Shown here piece after piece: positions 49,801 through 62,848 of a stretch of DNA of 64,000 bases. Numbering within the stretch: the stretch's first letter is position 1; each line of letters opens with the position of its first letter. This DNA comes from Fistularia commersonii (taxonomy: Eukaryota; Chordata; Actinopteri; Syngnathiformes; Fistulariidae). The DNA lies in the NCBI GenBank assembly GCA_037954325.1, contig JBBMNZ010000021.1, forward strand, positions 15,754,616 to 15,818,615, read 5' to 3'. A model generated the notes under the pieces. It was not told the origin of the DNA. It ran no database searches and saw nothing but the letters and a program-made list of their open reading frames with translations. Both the position numbers and the translations under genes were made by a program.

Positions 49801-52800
49801 ATAAAATAGCCATATTCTAGCCTAAGAAGAAAAAAGCAGAAAAAAATATAGTAAAATTAATTGAATAAAACAAATCTCCTTTGCTAGATACCCAACACGG
49901 TGGACTCCGGCTCCTATCATTGCACCCACGCCGGTTCTTATTCGGAACACCATTGGCCGAGTAGATCCGTACTCGGCACGCTATTGGCTGATTTAACGTG
50001 TGGTTCTGTTCCTCATGTTGATCTTCTGGCTGATCTCCTCGTGGGTTTTGCCCACCATACAACGTCCCGGTCCGCTTCGCTGCCGTTGGCATAATTGTGA
50101 ATAGTGTCCACTTTGTGCTATTTACTTTGTGAAAGTGTCTTGTATTTTTTGGGGATCCCCCACGCCTTACGATGCCTTCGAAACGCCCCAGCAAATGTGT
50201 TTATACGTGTTAATACAGTCGATGGTGGGTTTTTAACAGTTTGCAGGAGGTTTGTAAAGAGTGAGGTTCGTTGATGGTTAATATATCTGTAAATACCATC
50301 AAAATGATCATGAAAATGCACTTTTTCGCGGAGGGTCTTGGAACGAAACTCCCGCGAAAAGCGAGGGTCCGCTGTATCTTTGTGCACTTTGTCCGTTCAC
50401 AGCAAAAAGCGGTCAACAAATCCCGTTTCTGTGCCTACTCTCCTCTCCGACACGTACATATCTTTCGAGCGCACGTTTGCAAGGGCGCAACCGCCTCGCC
50501 GAAGCGCTCACTCGGTTGCGTCCCTCGTGGAGGAAGCGGTTGTGCCGCGACGCACCACAAATTTGTTTTTCTTTGGCGGTGAATCACGACGTCCACGTCC
50601 AGAGGGCGTTGATTCTTGGAAAACGACAAGCCGGACCTGCTCGACTTCTTATTAACTTGATGTAAATGGCTGCTGACATCAGAGAACATCGTGTCCGTGT
50701 AGGAGACTGGATTTATATTCCCCGAACTCCTGCGTTGAAATGGTCACTCCTGTATTTCTGGTTCTTCTGCAGTCTTTTTCCAATGAACTGGGACTAAATC
50801 CCTGCAGCGCGCTGGCCAAACATGGTTGCCCTGCTTTCGTTTTGTTGTTTTGGCTGCAGAAGCCTGGTGGTTCCGCACACTTTGTCCGCCATTTAACTTG
50901 TTCACATCTTCATCAGAAGTGGCTGTGTAACAGGAGCGCCGGCTGCATCCGACCTAATCTGTATGAATTAATTTGACGACACCAGCATCGCATCCGCTCT
51001 GGAGTCACATGAGGTTAACTTATTGATTGACATTAGCTCTGAATAAGGAGGTGTTTGTGGAGCCGTAACCTGGCGACAACCCGCACCTTGATTTCATTCT
51101 TGGCTCGACACAACTGAACACTTCGAGCGCTGCGGAGAAACTTTAATTTTATTTTCCGGTCTTCGGTAGCGAGCTTCCGTGGTATGGCCCCAAATCCTCT
51201 CTGGCCCTGCCCAGGTTACGATGCAGGAGTGCAAATACTCGCTGTAAATACCTTCAAACTAATACCAGATTCATTTTAACGCTTTGCCTCTTGAAACCAG
51301 TTCTCTGAAAACCAGTTCAAATTCAGTGTTACGGCACTCGCTTCTGATTTTTATATATTTCACCCCAGGAAAAACAACAATTAACGTTTGACATATTCAG
51401 ATTACAGATGTTGTATGGCAGAATTAATCTTGTGACCGTCCTATTCAAGATTCAATAATCATTCGCGTGTTATGGACTGTTTATAGCTAACCGCTAGCTA
51501 GCAAATGTTAGCTTCCATCAGCCCATAGATTGGGCACTGCATGAACTTATTAGCCATGCGCTGAATCTTGACAGAGTTAATATTTTGCTTATTTCGTTAA
51601 GCCAGAAGACACTGTCAGGATGTCTGGCGCCAACCGGTGGACAAATTACTCTACAGCCCTGAAGTATTACAGCGGCGTTGCGTCCACGTTCAGACCTGTC
51701 GACGTCAGGCTGTCGTGAAACGGCCAATCCACGCTTTCAACAAAGCGGGGCTAAATTTGTCACGTAGCGTCCGCTACTGGTTGATAGAATTCTCGCCGTC
51801 CGGGAGCTCGAACTTTGAAAGCAGAGAAGGTTGCCTTCTCGGGCAGCTTTCCCTGCTTTCCGAGGGACCGCGGCGAACACGCCGTCCGTACGCGCCGTCC
51901 CTCTCACCTGTTGCCGGACTTCTGTTACAGTTGCGTGAAAGTTTGGCCGACCTAAATAAACGGACGCTTCTCCCGTGCCTGCCGCGGAGGATAAAGATGC
52001 CGGGTGGGGGAGGAGGAGGAGGAGGAGGAGGAGGGGGTTGTTTTGGTCAGGGGGAGGAGGAGGGGTGGCTGATGTCGTCCCTCACCTGCAATGCAGTGCT
52101 GGGCTGCGTCGCCCAATCATCCCCCAGCTGTCAGGGAAAGGGGCCGGGCCAGAGGCTGACGACAGCCAAGGAGAGTTCTCGGTCAGAGGGAGAGAGGGAG
52201 GTAGAGATAGAGAGAGAGAGAGTGGTTATAATGTGACAGGAAAGTGAGTGTGAGCCAGTGTGCAGAGGTTCCCTGAGCTCCAGGTCTCACGCTGCAGCAC
52301 ATCTGCTGTATTTCTTCTCCGTAATCCCCGCCTTTCGGTCGTCGCTCTCGTCGGCGCTTCTTTTTCTCCTCCTCCGCTCTGTTTTTCTCCCTTCCCTCCC
52401 CTCCTTTTTCTTTTTCCCACCCGACGGATGGAGTGAGGATTCTTTTTAACACCCACGCTTCTTTCTCCACCTCTCCTCCGTCGCGTCCCATGGGCATCCG
52501 TGCATCTTGCAGGTAAGAGCGTTGGCTGCCGGGACGTCTTCTTCTACCGCCTTTCCTCCTCGTTGTCAAGGCGATCGATCCGGTTGTGTTTTGCCTCGCG
52601 AATCGGCGTGCGCGTCCTTGTTGTCGCCCATCGGAGGATGCTGTGTCTGCACCGCAGTGAGGGGCGGGAAAAAAAAAACAACAAAGTTGCGTGCACAAAC
52701 TTGGAAGGCATGATGTTTTTGTCACTCATGCGCGCCAGTGTGGAAAAACCCTGGCCTCTCTGGTGGACTCCGGCCCGTCGTAATGAGGGTCCGGAGCCTG

Positions 52801-53469
52801 TTCTCCCAGAGCCGAGGATCATCTCCTGATGTTGAAGTCCGGGTGCAGCCTTCGCCGCCTCAAACGTCTTGGTAGAAAAATGAAGCCGCGCTCTTTTATT
52901 CAGGGCAGGAGCGTGGATAGGACATCCCACGCCGGCGTCCGTGGCTGAGGATGCCGCAGGCGCCCGGGCTGGTGCAGCAACGCTATGTAGTTCACCACCT
53001 TCAGTCCAGGATCCACGAACTCCTGCTTGACCGGCTGAAGCCACCGGGAGAAAGCCCGAAGCCCTCAGAGCGTGAGCTGACTGGAGAAACGCCCCGCTCC
53101 TCCGAACCAGAACTCCGTGTCCGTGAACTCCGGTACTTAAAAACGCGACGCCGGTTCATCTCGGCCTGACGGAGAGTCCGAGATGTTTCCCTCCCATCTG
53201 CGGGTTTTTGGAAAGCAGGTCAGCGTTGGTTTGTCTCGGAGGCTGCGACAGCGCTCTCTGAATATCAGCTAGACACAAGATGCCTCACAAGTTTTGGGAG
53301 CTTAAGAACCAAATAGTTCACCCTGACAGAAGAGCTTTGCACTGGAACACACACACACACACACACATGCACGCGTCAAACTTTAATGCTAGTTAAGAGA
53401 AAAAACTGTGAATCTGCAGGGGTGTATTAAAAGCAACTTGTATTTGTATCTTTTATGAAAATGTAGCCT

Positions 53470-53505
<36 letters not shown>

Positions 53506-53916
53506 GGCCACAGGGGCGTGATAGCAAGCTGCTATTATGGGATGATATTTTGATGGTAGCGTTGCAGAGATACCATCATCAGCTCACTCGTAAACACTTT
53601 CCTCTTGTTGATCAGAATGGCTTTATTTCTGCGGCGGGTTGCAACGGTGATCTGCAGGACGGGAAGAAAACAATATCACCGTCTGTGACACAAAGCACGC
53701 GGTCATTTGAGAAGCACCGACACGTCTTCTGATGCCAACATTTACCCACGCCGAAGGTGGCTGCCTTCTCGACATGGACTCCTCCGTTAGCGCTCGACGG
53801 TGAAACGGTGTTTGGGGGCGGAGCCTGTGGCCCAGGGTTGGCGGTTGAATCCTCCTGTCTGCATGCAGAAGTGTCCTCGTGCTCCCCAACAGTTGTTCCT
53901 GATTGTAACTCTGCCG

Positions 53917-53961
<45 letters not shown>

Positions 53962-54068
53962 TGAATATGATCCAGTGTAAAGCACTTTAGAACCGCAAGG
54001 TGATGAAAGCACTTTACAAGCGCAGACTATTTAAAGCTGTTTGGTGTGTGTGTGTGTAGGCTAGAGGG

Positions 54069-54102
<34 letters not shown>

Positions 54103-57100
54103 TTCAGTTTCATCCATACGTTGGCGGTGCAGCCTCCTGCTTCAGCACCACGGACAGCGGCTGCATTTGCCTAAAACGTCAGATTCCTCGGAGCTCCGTG
54201 GAGCTCCGTGGCTCTGGTTGCGTTCTTAAAGCGCCCGGGCGACGGGTTTACGGCCTGAAGTCACACCGCCGGCTGCAAATTATATCCCGGGAAATATTAA
54301 CTTTCATTTTACGCACCAGGTTTTCCAGGAGCTGAGTAAGATGAACGCTCATGTCTGATGAGAAGGCGCCGGGGTCGTGGGAGGCGACCATCATCTGCTT
54401 GTTTTCCTTGTTTGTTTTCCGTCTTGAATCATGCAGGAAGCCTTGTGTTTTTGTGATTTTGTTCAGGGGTCTCTGTGACTTTCCAGCAAGCGACCGGAGC
54501 GGCGTCTTTAATAATTGACCCGACCGTGTTCACACAACACAACCCTGTTCATCTTAAGCGTCGTGGAATCACCACCAGTTGTTCTTCAGTGCCGTGAATC
54601 TTTAATGCTATTAGGTCTTGGTTGACAGATTTTCACACTTCAGGACCTCAAGAAGCTTCTGTCCCGGGATTCGGAGGCCACGATGCTCAGCTGGTGTTGT
54701 GTTGTTGTTTTTTTAAATCGGTCACGTCATCAGACACGTTCGCGAACCGCCGGTTGTCTTCTTCACCTTCTCGTCCGTCCATCTGTTTTTTTGCAAATCG
54801 CACATCATCAGAGGATAGAGGGCTTTGTTAGCTGCTAGCTGTTTGCTTCCTCCATATAGATTCCGATTCCCACAGAGGCCCTTTTCTGCGCGGAGTCTCT
54901 GCATGAACAATCTTCTCCTCCTCCGTCTCCCCCTCTAACTGGATCCTTCACTCGTCACAGTTATTTTCCTCTCCTCCCCTTCCAGACCAGAGCCTCATGG
55001 TTGTGGAGGCGGTGCTCAGCCGGGCCAGGCCGAGTCTCCGCTCCCCGAGCAGGACGAGGAGATCCTGGGCTCGGATGACGACGAGCAGGAGGACCCCAAT
55101 GATTACTGCAGGGGTACGGATGACTCACTGCTCCCTCCTCCTCCTCTGGAGGCAAACCAGTGTTTCTTATTTATTATCATTATAGAAACGCATGCAGATG
55201 CTTTTTACAGTTGGACCTCATTTGTCTGCTTCGTCCAGGCGGGTATCACCACGTGAAGATCGGAGATCTTTTCAACGGGAGGTACCATGTGATCCGGAAG
55301 CTGGGCTGGGGCCACTTCTCCACCGTGTGGCTGGCGTGGGACATCCAGTAAGCGTGGGACATCCAGTTTCGGCGGCGTCGTTTCCCCCGGCGCGAATGTG
55401 ACGGTTTCAACTTTTCAGGGAGAAGCGATTCGTGGCCATGAAGGTGGTGAAGAGCGCCGAGCATTACACCGAGACGGCTCTGGACGAGATCAAGCTGCTC
55501 AAATCCGTGCGTCGTACCTACCGCCCACGAGGTTTTCTCGGGAGATTGCGGCGAGTTAGGATTCCCCGCCGCTTCATAGAGCCCCCTGTGTCTCCTCCAG
55601 GTGAGAAACACCGACCCCGGCGACCCCAGCAGGGAGAAGGTGGTGCAGCTGTTAGACGACTTCAAGGTTTCCGGCATGAACGGCACTCGTATCCTTTTGA
55701 GATTTCTCCACGCCGTCTCCACCAGAGAACGATGGACAGGTCCGGGAAAAGCCCCGCCTCATCCCAGACCTGTTAAAGCGTGTGTGTTCGGTCCGTCAGA
55801 AGAACCCCATGTTCCGCTCGCCCTTGACTCGGCGCCTCTCCAGACGTGTGCATGGTGTTCGAAGTGCTGGGATACCACCTTCTCAAGTGGATCATCAAGT
55901 CCAACTATCAAGGTCTGCCGCTGCCCTGCGTCAAAAGCATCATACGACAGGTGCGCCGGGGCTCCGCGGGACAGCAGCCGCCGTCTTTTGGTGTCTCCAA
56001 GCAGCTCTGAGGTGATGTTCTACTTTGCGCCGCAGGTCCTGCAGGGTCTGGACTACCTCCATACCAAGTGTAAGATCATCCACACCGACATCAAGCCGGA
56101 AAACATCCTCCTGACCGTCAACGAGCCCTACATAAAGAAAATGGCCGCCGAGGCGACTCAGTGGCAGAAGGCCGGCGCGGCGCCGCCCTCCAGCTCTGCA
56201 GGTCGGCGTCCACTCCTGTTTTGGACCCAGTTCGACCAAAGTCACGTTTCTGTTTGCGGCAGTCCTTGCCGGCCGCTCTGTAAACTTCATAGTTGTGAGA
56301 AAATCCCACGCGTTAATGTTTCTTTACCGAGTCAGAAACGAGCTTAGCGCTACAATAAAAAGAGGCGCGAAGCTCAGCACAGGGGAGCTTCAGTGTCAGC
56401 AAGGAAGTAGGAGCCACAGCAGATCTGAGAAAGACAAAACCCGACTCACGGTGGAATCACGACTGTTTCCGAGATCCGAGTCGTCGCTCAGCTTCTGCTT
56501 TGAGATCGGAGGCCAGATCCGAGTCGACGGCGAGCGGGATGAGTGTTTGACACCCACGTGGAAAGCGGCGAGCTACTCCAGAGAGAATCATGGTACATGT
56601 TCTAAGGAGATGGAGAAGTTGTTGCGGGGGAGATACGGTGACGGAGAGCGTCGTCCGCGAGAAGATAGGAGACGTTTACGGGGATTCGTTGCGGCGGGAA
56701 CGTGGACGGACGAGGCGTCGGAAGAGTCGTTGAAAGCCGGTCGGGGACGGAGTGATTGTTTTTCAAACAAGGGGCGGCTTCACTCTGTCCATAAATGGAG
56801 TTTAGACATTAAATAAGGCAAACCGTGCACATTACATTTAGCATAGCATTGTAGCATTAAGGCTGGAGCCACTAGAGTTGAGGATAGAGAACCCATTCCT
56901 CTCCTCGGTCAAGGTATGACTGAAGCTGACCGTCCTCTTCCTGTCTCTCCACAGTGAGCACGGCTCCAGCGCCAAAACCAGTGAGTCCGTGTTTTGATTT
57001 TGAAATAAACCCATGGGGATTCTGGAGGCCTTTGACGGATTCAGATGAAGCTCCGCTTGTTCTCGCCCTCCTCCCAGACGGCCAAGATGTCAAAGAACAA

Positions 57101-57900
57101 GAAGAGGAGGATGAAGAAGAAGCAGAAGAAGCAGGCGGAGATGCTGGAGAGGAGCATCCAGCAGATGGAGGTGGCGGCGACGCCCGAGGGCGGAGACGAG
57201 GAGGACGAGGAGGAGACGACGGAGACCGCCGAGGACACGGCGTCCTCGGCCGCCGTCTCGGCGTCGGCCACGCTGCAGGACATCGCGAGTCACGCCGTCA
57301 CAGGTGGGCATCCGGACGCTCCTCCTTCAAGGACCGGCCAATAGGAATTGAGACGAGACGGGAGAGGATCAGAGAGACGGCGCAGGTTAGATGTTCTGGA
57401 GTCTAGACGGAGACGGTCCGGAGGATGCCGAGGTCTTTGTCGAGAACCGGAAGTTAGCCGGTGTCTGAGGAGAAGCTTAGATGGAGGCGATGAGCAGAAG
57501 AAGGCTGTCAAACATGTCCTGATGAAGAAAGATCTCTGCTGCAGACTCTCCCGAGGAGGAGCATCCACCGCCGCCGAGGCAGAAGGAGAACGCCGCGGAG
57601 GTCAACTGCAACGGCCACGCCTCTCTGACGGAGAGCGAGGCCAGCCCGGACAGCCAGCCGTGCGGGACCAAGCCTTCCACGGAGGATCTGGAGGACCGGC
57701 GGAACGCCAACCGTGCGGAGGGACGCGGCGAGACGCCAGCCGACCGGGACGACCGTCAGACCCGCGACTGCTCGTCCACCGAGCCCGAGGATCAGCCGCC
57801 GCGGCCCCAGGCTGCCGACGAAGACCCGAAGGGCAGCAAGGACGCCAGGAAGGAGGACCAGATGGACACCCAAGGAGAGAACAAAGGTCTAGGTCAGGAG

Positions 57901-57937
<37 letters not shown>

Positions 57938-58330
57938 TTCAATTTGAAATCAATTGGAAGCCTCGGGGTCTCTGTACTCTCCCGTCCCATTTCAGGAGGA
58001 GCTTCAGGGAGCATGCTGGTGAACCCCCTGGAGCCCGTCAACGCCGACAAGCTGCAGGTGAAGATAGCCGACCTCGGCAACGCCTGCTGGGTGGTGAGTC
58101 CTTCCTTCCTTCCTTCCTTCCTTCCTCCGTCGGGAATGTTTTTATCCGGTATCTCTGCAGGTTTTACCCGTCCAGCCCAAAGCCTCACCGCTCTGTTGTC
58201 CTCGTCTCCAAAGCACAAACACTTCACCGACGACATCCAGACCCGGCAGTACCGCTCGCTGGAGGTGCTAATAGGATCCGGCTACAGCACACCCGCAGAT
58301 ATCTGGAGCACGGCCTGCATGGTACGAGTC

Positions 58331-58369
<39 letters not shown>

Positions 58370-60811
58370 AGGATTTGAGGTCGCAAGCGGTCGGAACGTC
58401 TCCCTGACGGCTTCTATTCTACCCGTTCCCTGTGAAAGTGTGTGTGTCCTCAGCAGACGCCCTCTTGTCGGCAGCAGAAGGTCCTGGTTGCCTCAGGCTG
58501 TGTTTCTTGCACGTGGTTGTGTTTTGAAGACCTGCAGAAGTACTTTGTCAGCGTAAAGCGCCGTGGAATGAAAACACGCGATTTAAGTGGAGGAGATATG
58601 AGGTCTTATTATTGATGAAATAAAAGCCGATCTGGATTCATCTTGTCAGAAAGCGCCTCATCCACGGGTTGAGTAGAGGGACGTCCTTGTCTGTGTGCAA
58701 CACGACACGGGTGACCTTTGACCTCTGCGTGGAACCGTCATGGAAGTCAGCGTCCTGCTCAGAAGCACTTTGGCAGGTTCGGAGGAGGTCGGGAAGCGGG
58801 AATGGTGACCGCCGGACACAAACTCCCTTTCAGACTCGTTCAGCAGCCTCTTTCCCGGAGGTGCCGTCATGTCTCCACGCGACGGAGCTCGTAACTCAAA
58901 GGGCTCCGATAGCAAATTAAATTCCCCCATTAAATCTCTTCCAGCCCCGGCTTTTAAATAAGAAATCACAAATCATCTGCTCCTGCCTTTTAAAGGAAAA
59001 TCTGCAAGGTAGCAACCATTTTGATGTTCTTTCTAAGGATTTGAAAGCCGTCCGACCCTCCCTGCTCTCCAGTCCACCTCCTCCGTGCTCTTGTCAACAT
59101 CCCCGGCCTCTTCTGAGCGGCTGAACGCATGCTGCGCTTAATGAGCCAATCAGAGCCCGGGATACTGAACACCATGGTCTGGTTGGTCGTCACCTTAGAA
59201 AATGCTTATTTTACCATGAAACGATTGAAATAATAGATACATTAAAAAAAAAAACGCAAACGGCGATTCAAAATCTAGATTTTTTTATCAGCGATCCAAT
59301 TTTTATTCCAGATTTTTTAGGTTGATTTCTCACCACAGATTTTTGAGAAAAAGAATAAGAATAAGAACAACTTTATTTATCCCGAAGGAAAGTGTTGTGC
59401 CAGAGTTTCAAGTAAAACATAACAATAATAAATAATAGTAGGAAGGAGGGAGAATAAGAAATACAAATAAAACCATAAAGTGTCAAAGTCAAGGCTATAA
59501 AGTGTTTCTTTGGTGCTTTCGTTGCCTTTCTCAACTTCCTCGCTACACTTAAAACTACAATGTGTTGCTAAATGCAACTTGCAGATTCTGGACGTTCATC
59601 GTGGCCTCGTCCGTCCAAACCTCCTCCTTCTCTTCTCACAGACGATGTTCTCGCTCTCGGTATCTAAACTCCTCCGTCTCCCCGTGGACGAGTCGCGCGC
59701 CTCGCTGGTGTTTTTCCACCGTTCTCTCCGGGCTGCTTAGCGGTGGCGGCGCGTCCCACGGTCTTTAAACGCCTCTTCACGCGCAACGTCGGTTTCAAAC
59801 ACCACGTCGGTGGTTATTTCAGCTGGCCCGGAGGAGTCGGACGGCGTGCACCCTGCACGTCCTCGGAGGTTCCTCCTGTCTATTAATCGACAGCTCTCAG
59901 ATTGTCGCACGGGCGCGATCGTGACGGCGATCGGTCGTAAACCCTCCTCTCCCTCCTCACCCAGGCCTTCGAACTCGCCACCGGAGACTATCTGTTCGAA
60001 CCTCACTCCGGGGAGGATTATTCCCGCGATGAAGGTCAGTGCCCCGACTCGACCGTCGACCTCGGGAGATCCTCCAATCGTTGACCGCCGCTGCGTTTGA
60101 CTCCGCAGACCACATAGCCCTGATCATCGAGCTGCTCGGGAAAGTTCCTCGCAAGCTCATCCTGGCGGGGAAATACTCCAAGGAGTTCTTCACCAAGAAA
60201 GGTAAACACGCGCCCACCATGCATCCCGCGAGTTAGACGGGGTATTTGGTGCGGAAGCTGCGATGTAGGCCGAGCACCTGGCGGCTCCGGGGAGCGCCCA
60301 TCTGCTCCACACGACCCGCGTTTAGGATTCGCCACGGCGGGTTCTTAACCTCGCAACCACCCCGCCGGGGGAGCTCCGTCTGATTTTTGAATTCATCACG
60401 CGGACCGTGAAGGATCGGTCTGGACCCCCGACGGAGCAGATCCTGCGCGATCCAGGGTGAACGTCGCGTGATCTCTTGAACAAGCGAGCGAACGGTCTGG
60501 TCTCGATATGCGGGCCCGCGATCGGTCTCCGCCTCGTAGAGAAGGAGCGGAGGAACCGAGCCGCGGATCCGAGGACGCTCGGAGGTCCCCGGACGCGACG
60601 CGCTAACGCTAGTGGTTTCCTCCCAGGTGACCTGCGACACATCACCAAGCTGAAGCCGTGGGGCCTCCTGGACGTGCTGGTGGAGAAGTACGAGTGGCCC
60701 AAGGAGGAGGCCTTCTCCTTCAGCTCCTTCCTGCAGCCCATGCTGGACCTGGTGCCCGAGCGGAGGGCCACGGCCGCCCAGTGCCTCTCCCACCCCTGGC
60801 TCTCGTCCTAG
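44434..60811 (+). CDS. srpk1: SRSF protein kinase 1
   Basis: Sixteen exons: 44434-44446, 45046-45100, 54986-55113, 55239-55347, 55419-55506, 55601-55688, 55844-55950, 56036-56201, 56955-56980, 57078-57303, 57545-57886, 57996-58093, 58214-58321, 59965-60034, 60109-60201 and 60627-60811. They give 633 aa (human 655). SRPK1 phosphorylates serines in RS domains of SR splicing factors and controls their nuclear entry. The kinase is split: the N-lobe starts near Tyr80 with LGWGHFSTVWL, VAMKVVK follows, and the catalytic loop is HTDIKPEN. A hydrophilic spacer (about 240-465) holds basic MSKNKKRRMKKKQKK and long acidic runs. The second half has IADLGNACW (DLG in place of DFG) and TRQYRSLEVLIGSGY, ending HPWLSS. 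Intron 2 is about 9.9 kb. The spacer is the least conserved part, as expected. AATAAA follows at 61711. Confidence 0.97.
50150..50372 (-). mobile_element. Tigger-like transposon end fragment
   Basis: On the minus strand the sequence starts CAGCGGACCCTCGCTTTTCG, then CGGGAGTTTCGTTCC, a Tigger/pogo-type terminus. The other end was not found, so this is a truncated copy. Confidence 0.5.
53820..54035 (+). repeat. Dispersed fish repeat with internal TG tract
   Basis: GGCGGTTGAATCCTCCTG, CAGAAGTGTCCTCGTGC, then (TG)n at 53921-53959 and GTGTAAAGCACTTTAGAACC. Same layout as 31049-31215. Confidence 0.55.
56825..56915 (-). mobile_element. Fragment of the Tigger-like repeat family
   Basis: Reverse complement matches 11400-11470: TTCTCTATCCTCAAC, then GGCTCCAGCCTTAATGCTAC and AATGCTATGCTAAATG. 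In srpk1 intron 8. Confidence 0.6.
57340..57500 (+). mobile_element. Decayed RTE-like LINE fragment in srpk1 intron 10
   Basis: TRRERIRETAQVRCSG in one frame corresponds to TRMERIRNESIRGTAHVRC of the RTE fragment at 8.2 kb. It makes up most of this 241-bp intron. Confidence 0.45.
57904..57936. repeat. (CA)n tract downstream of srpk1 exon 11 donor
   Basis: About 16 CA units beginning 17 nt into a 109-nt intron whose donor, GTCTAGG, is weak. Confidence 0.95.
58332..58367. repeat. (CA)n tract downstream of srpk1 exon 13 donor
   Basis: About 18 CA units beginning 10 nt into the intron. Confidence 0.95.
59350..59560 (-). mobile_element. L2-like LINE 3' end
   Basis: AGAATAAGAACAACTTTATT then TATCCCGAAGGAAAGTGTTG on + is the reverse complement of the LINE 3' ends at 11.7 kb and 31.6 kb. 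Located in srpk1 intron 13. Confidence 0.65.
59575..59795 (+). mobile_element. Fragment of the Tigger-like repeat family
   Basis: CCTCGTCCGTCCA, GCCTCGCTGGTGTTTTTCCA, GCGCGTCCCACGGTCTTTAA and ACGCCTCTTCACG follow the same order as 11905-12110. Confidence 0.55.
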
Positions 60812-61026
60812 AGGCCGCCGGAGCTCCTCGCCGGCCGCCGAGCCTTGGACGCGTTCAGGCGTGAAAACTCCGGGCTTGAAACTCAAACACACTCATGTCT
60901 GCTAGAGCCTGTGACTGCATCGTGCCTGCAACCCCCACGTGTCCGCCCCCCCCGACGCCCCCACACACACATCCGTGCAGAAGCTCCGTGGATCACGCTG
61001 ACATAGAAGATGCAGGACCTTTTTTG

Positions 61027-61063
<37 letters not shown>

Positions 61064-61735
61064 GGTTTTCTTTTACCGCTTCCCGTCCGGAGGCGCTCTT
61101 CACATTTAACGGACGTCAGATGTTGCTCCTGGCTTCCAGCGCAGGGGGCGAGATAGTTCCCGGGGAGACGCCATCGCGCCGCCGCTGTCGCCGCCGCAAT
61201 CACAGATAAGCCAAGATCCGTGCGTTTTTTGTTTTTTTTTTTTTCATTTTTTTTTTTCCAGCTTTTCTGCCTTTTGGCTGTTTAAAAATGCTAACGCTAA
61301 CAAGCGTAACGAGAGACACGTGTTATTCGCGCCGCCGGGAGCTCTTCTGTCCCACGAGCGTCCGTCGACGTGCCGGCCGTGAACGGAAGTCGCTTCCACA
61401 CACACTTTTAAGTTTTCAGTCGTCGCCGTGGCGACGAGGCGCAGCGGGTCCGGGGCGCCCCGGATGAGGTCCTGATGCTCCTCTGCACGGCGAGCCGGAA
61501 CAAGAGTGGACGACCTGCCGCCCGGGAAGGTTGAAAGGGTTCTTTTTTTTCTTTTTGCAATGTTTTTGAAACACGTTAAAGAATTGTGAAGGGTTTATTT
61601 TTCCCCAGAAAGACGATTGTATTCATACAGATGCTGTCATGACGCCGAACCGCAGGTTTTCTACTGTCACCTGTCCACCTCTGCCCTATTTTTCTGTAGT
61701 CGATATGAATAATAAAAGAACATTTCCAATCTAGC
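60812..61735 (+). other. srpk1 3' UTR with polyadenylation signal
   Basis: About 0.9 kb without exons. It contains long T-rich runs at 61019-61065 and 61225-61258 and ends at AATAAA (61711-61716). Confidence 0.65.
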
Positions 61736-61779
61736 TTGGTGTTCGCCTCGTCCACCGTCTGACCTTCAGAGCCGTGAAG

Positions 61780-62100
61780 GTCCGCTGGAGATCCGTTCCT
61801 CTCGAGGAGGACGGCGTCCTCGGTCGGAGATGAAGGGTCGCAGGTGTTCGTGTTGGAGGCGCCTTGAACAGGCGTCTTCTGTTACCTTCACAAAGGTGTC
61901 CATCGGAGGGACGGAGCTGGTTAGGTGTTCTGGAGATCCACGTCAGACTAAGATGGTCTGAATCCAGCCTGGAGGAGGTCGGAGGAGGTCCAGAGGAAGA
62001 GCAGAGAGAAGGTCTATGGATGGAGTTAGTGTGAGGTGGAGGCAGATGTTGCCAGAAGATGCAGGAAACACCTCACACGTGATAACTCCTTCCTGCACCA
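61780..62100 (+). mobile_element. Possible decayed RTE-like LINE fragment
   Basis: Sequence style (repeated GGAGGAGGTCC, AGCAGAGAGAAGGTCTATGG) resembles nucleotide sequence of the RTE fragments, but no clear reading frame remains. Confidence 0.3.
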
Positions 62101-62104
62101 GATT

Positions 62105-62105
<1 letters not shown>

Positions 62106-62165
<60 letters not shown>
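62106..62165. repeat. (TG)n microsatellite between srpk1 and lhfpl5
   Basis: About 29 TG units. Confidence 0.95.
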
Positions 62166-62166
<1 letters not shown>

Positions 62167-62375
62167 CCTCCTGGGCTTTAAAATCACCAAAGGCAATCTT
62201 CTAATTATTTTTCCATGAATTCAGTTTAATCACACTTTAGGCCGACGGCGTGTTTTACAACATGTATGGGGTTTTCAGGTTGGAGCCGCCGGCAGACGGG
62301 GACACGGCTTGTCTCCTGAGGACCAAGAAGGTCTCCTGAAGGTCTGAGAAGGTCTCCTGAAGGTCCGCCGGGCTG

Positions 62376-62709
62376 CTAAGCCTCGTCTGGAGACGGGAAG
62401 GAAAAAACGGTTGGAAGAGCTGAACATTTTAGCGTAAAATCAGACGTTCCTCTCCTCCCCCGACGCATCTACCTTTCCCCTCCACCTGGAAGTCCTCGGG
62501 CAGCAGCTTGTCCTGCCGGCTCCCCAGGCTGAAGGCCAGGAAGGAGAGCACCAGCGAGTCCATGATGCTAATGATGGCCAGGATGTAGGCCCAGCGCACC
62601 GTGCAGTTGCCCAGGGTGTACTTGTCGGTCCGCTGGCCGCACATACGCTTCACCTCGTCCGAGTCCCAGCCGTCAGGATAGATCATGCAGCCGATCACCA
62701 TGCAGGTAC
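62376..62709 (-). CDS. lhfpl5: LHFPL tetraspan subfamily member 5 (TMHS), 3' part only
   Basis: Two minus-strand exons are in the window. Exon 62709-62473 encodes TCMVIGCMIYPDGWDSDEVK, then MCGQRTDKYTLGNCTVRWAY, an ILAIISIMDSLVLSFLAFSLG transmembrane helix and SRQDKLLPEDFQVEGK. This corresponds to the extracellular loop, fourth membrane helix and C-terminus of human LHFPL5. A tiny last exon at 62386-62376 adds Asp-Glu-Ala and the stop; this exon is inferred from an acceptor (CCCGTCTCCAG) and phase match and is less certain. LHFPL5 joins protocadherin-15 and TMC1 in the hair-cell mechanotransduction complex at stereocilia tips. The 5' exons lie beyond the right edge; nothing in 62710-64000 encodes them. 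The a/b teleost copy is not resolved. Confidence 0.9.
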
Positions 62710-62846
62710 CTGAGCGGGGGGGCGGGAGAGCATGGAGGTTCCTGCAGGACCGTTTGGAATATTTTCCAAAACCTTGAGGTGTCTGTTGAAGAGTGCACGC
62801 CTTGTTTGATCTTTTTAAAGCGACAGAATGAGATCAAGCCAGCACT

Positions 62847-62848
<2 letters not shown>

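Larger units (their letters stand above)
45101..54985 (+). other. srpk1 intron 2, transposon-poor by eye, no gene recognised
   Basis: This 9.9-kb intron holds simple repeats (46808-46848, 53477-53502, 53921-53959 and 54072-54100), a Tigger-like end at 50150-50372, a GGA tract at about 52012-52033, and several open stretches without recognisable homology (for example 46340-45900 on minus and 49086-49470 on +). A common dispersed repeat lies at 53820-54035. Confidence 0.5.

Noticed and set aside
52183..52725. A 180-codon minus-strand open frame
   Set aside because: Low-complexity Arg/Lys/Glu translation of a pyrimidine-rich stretch; no family similarity.
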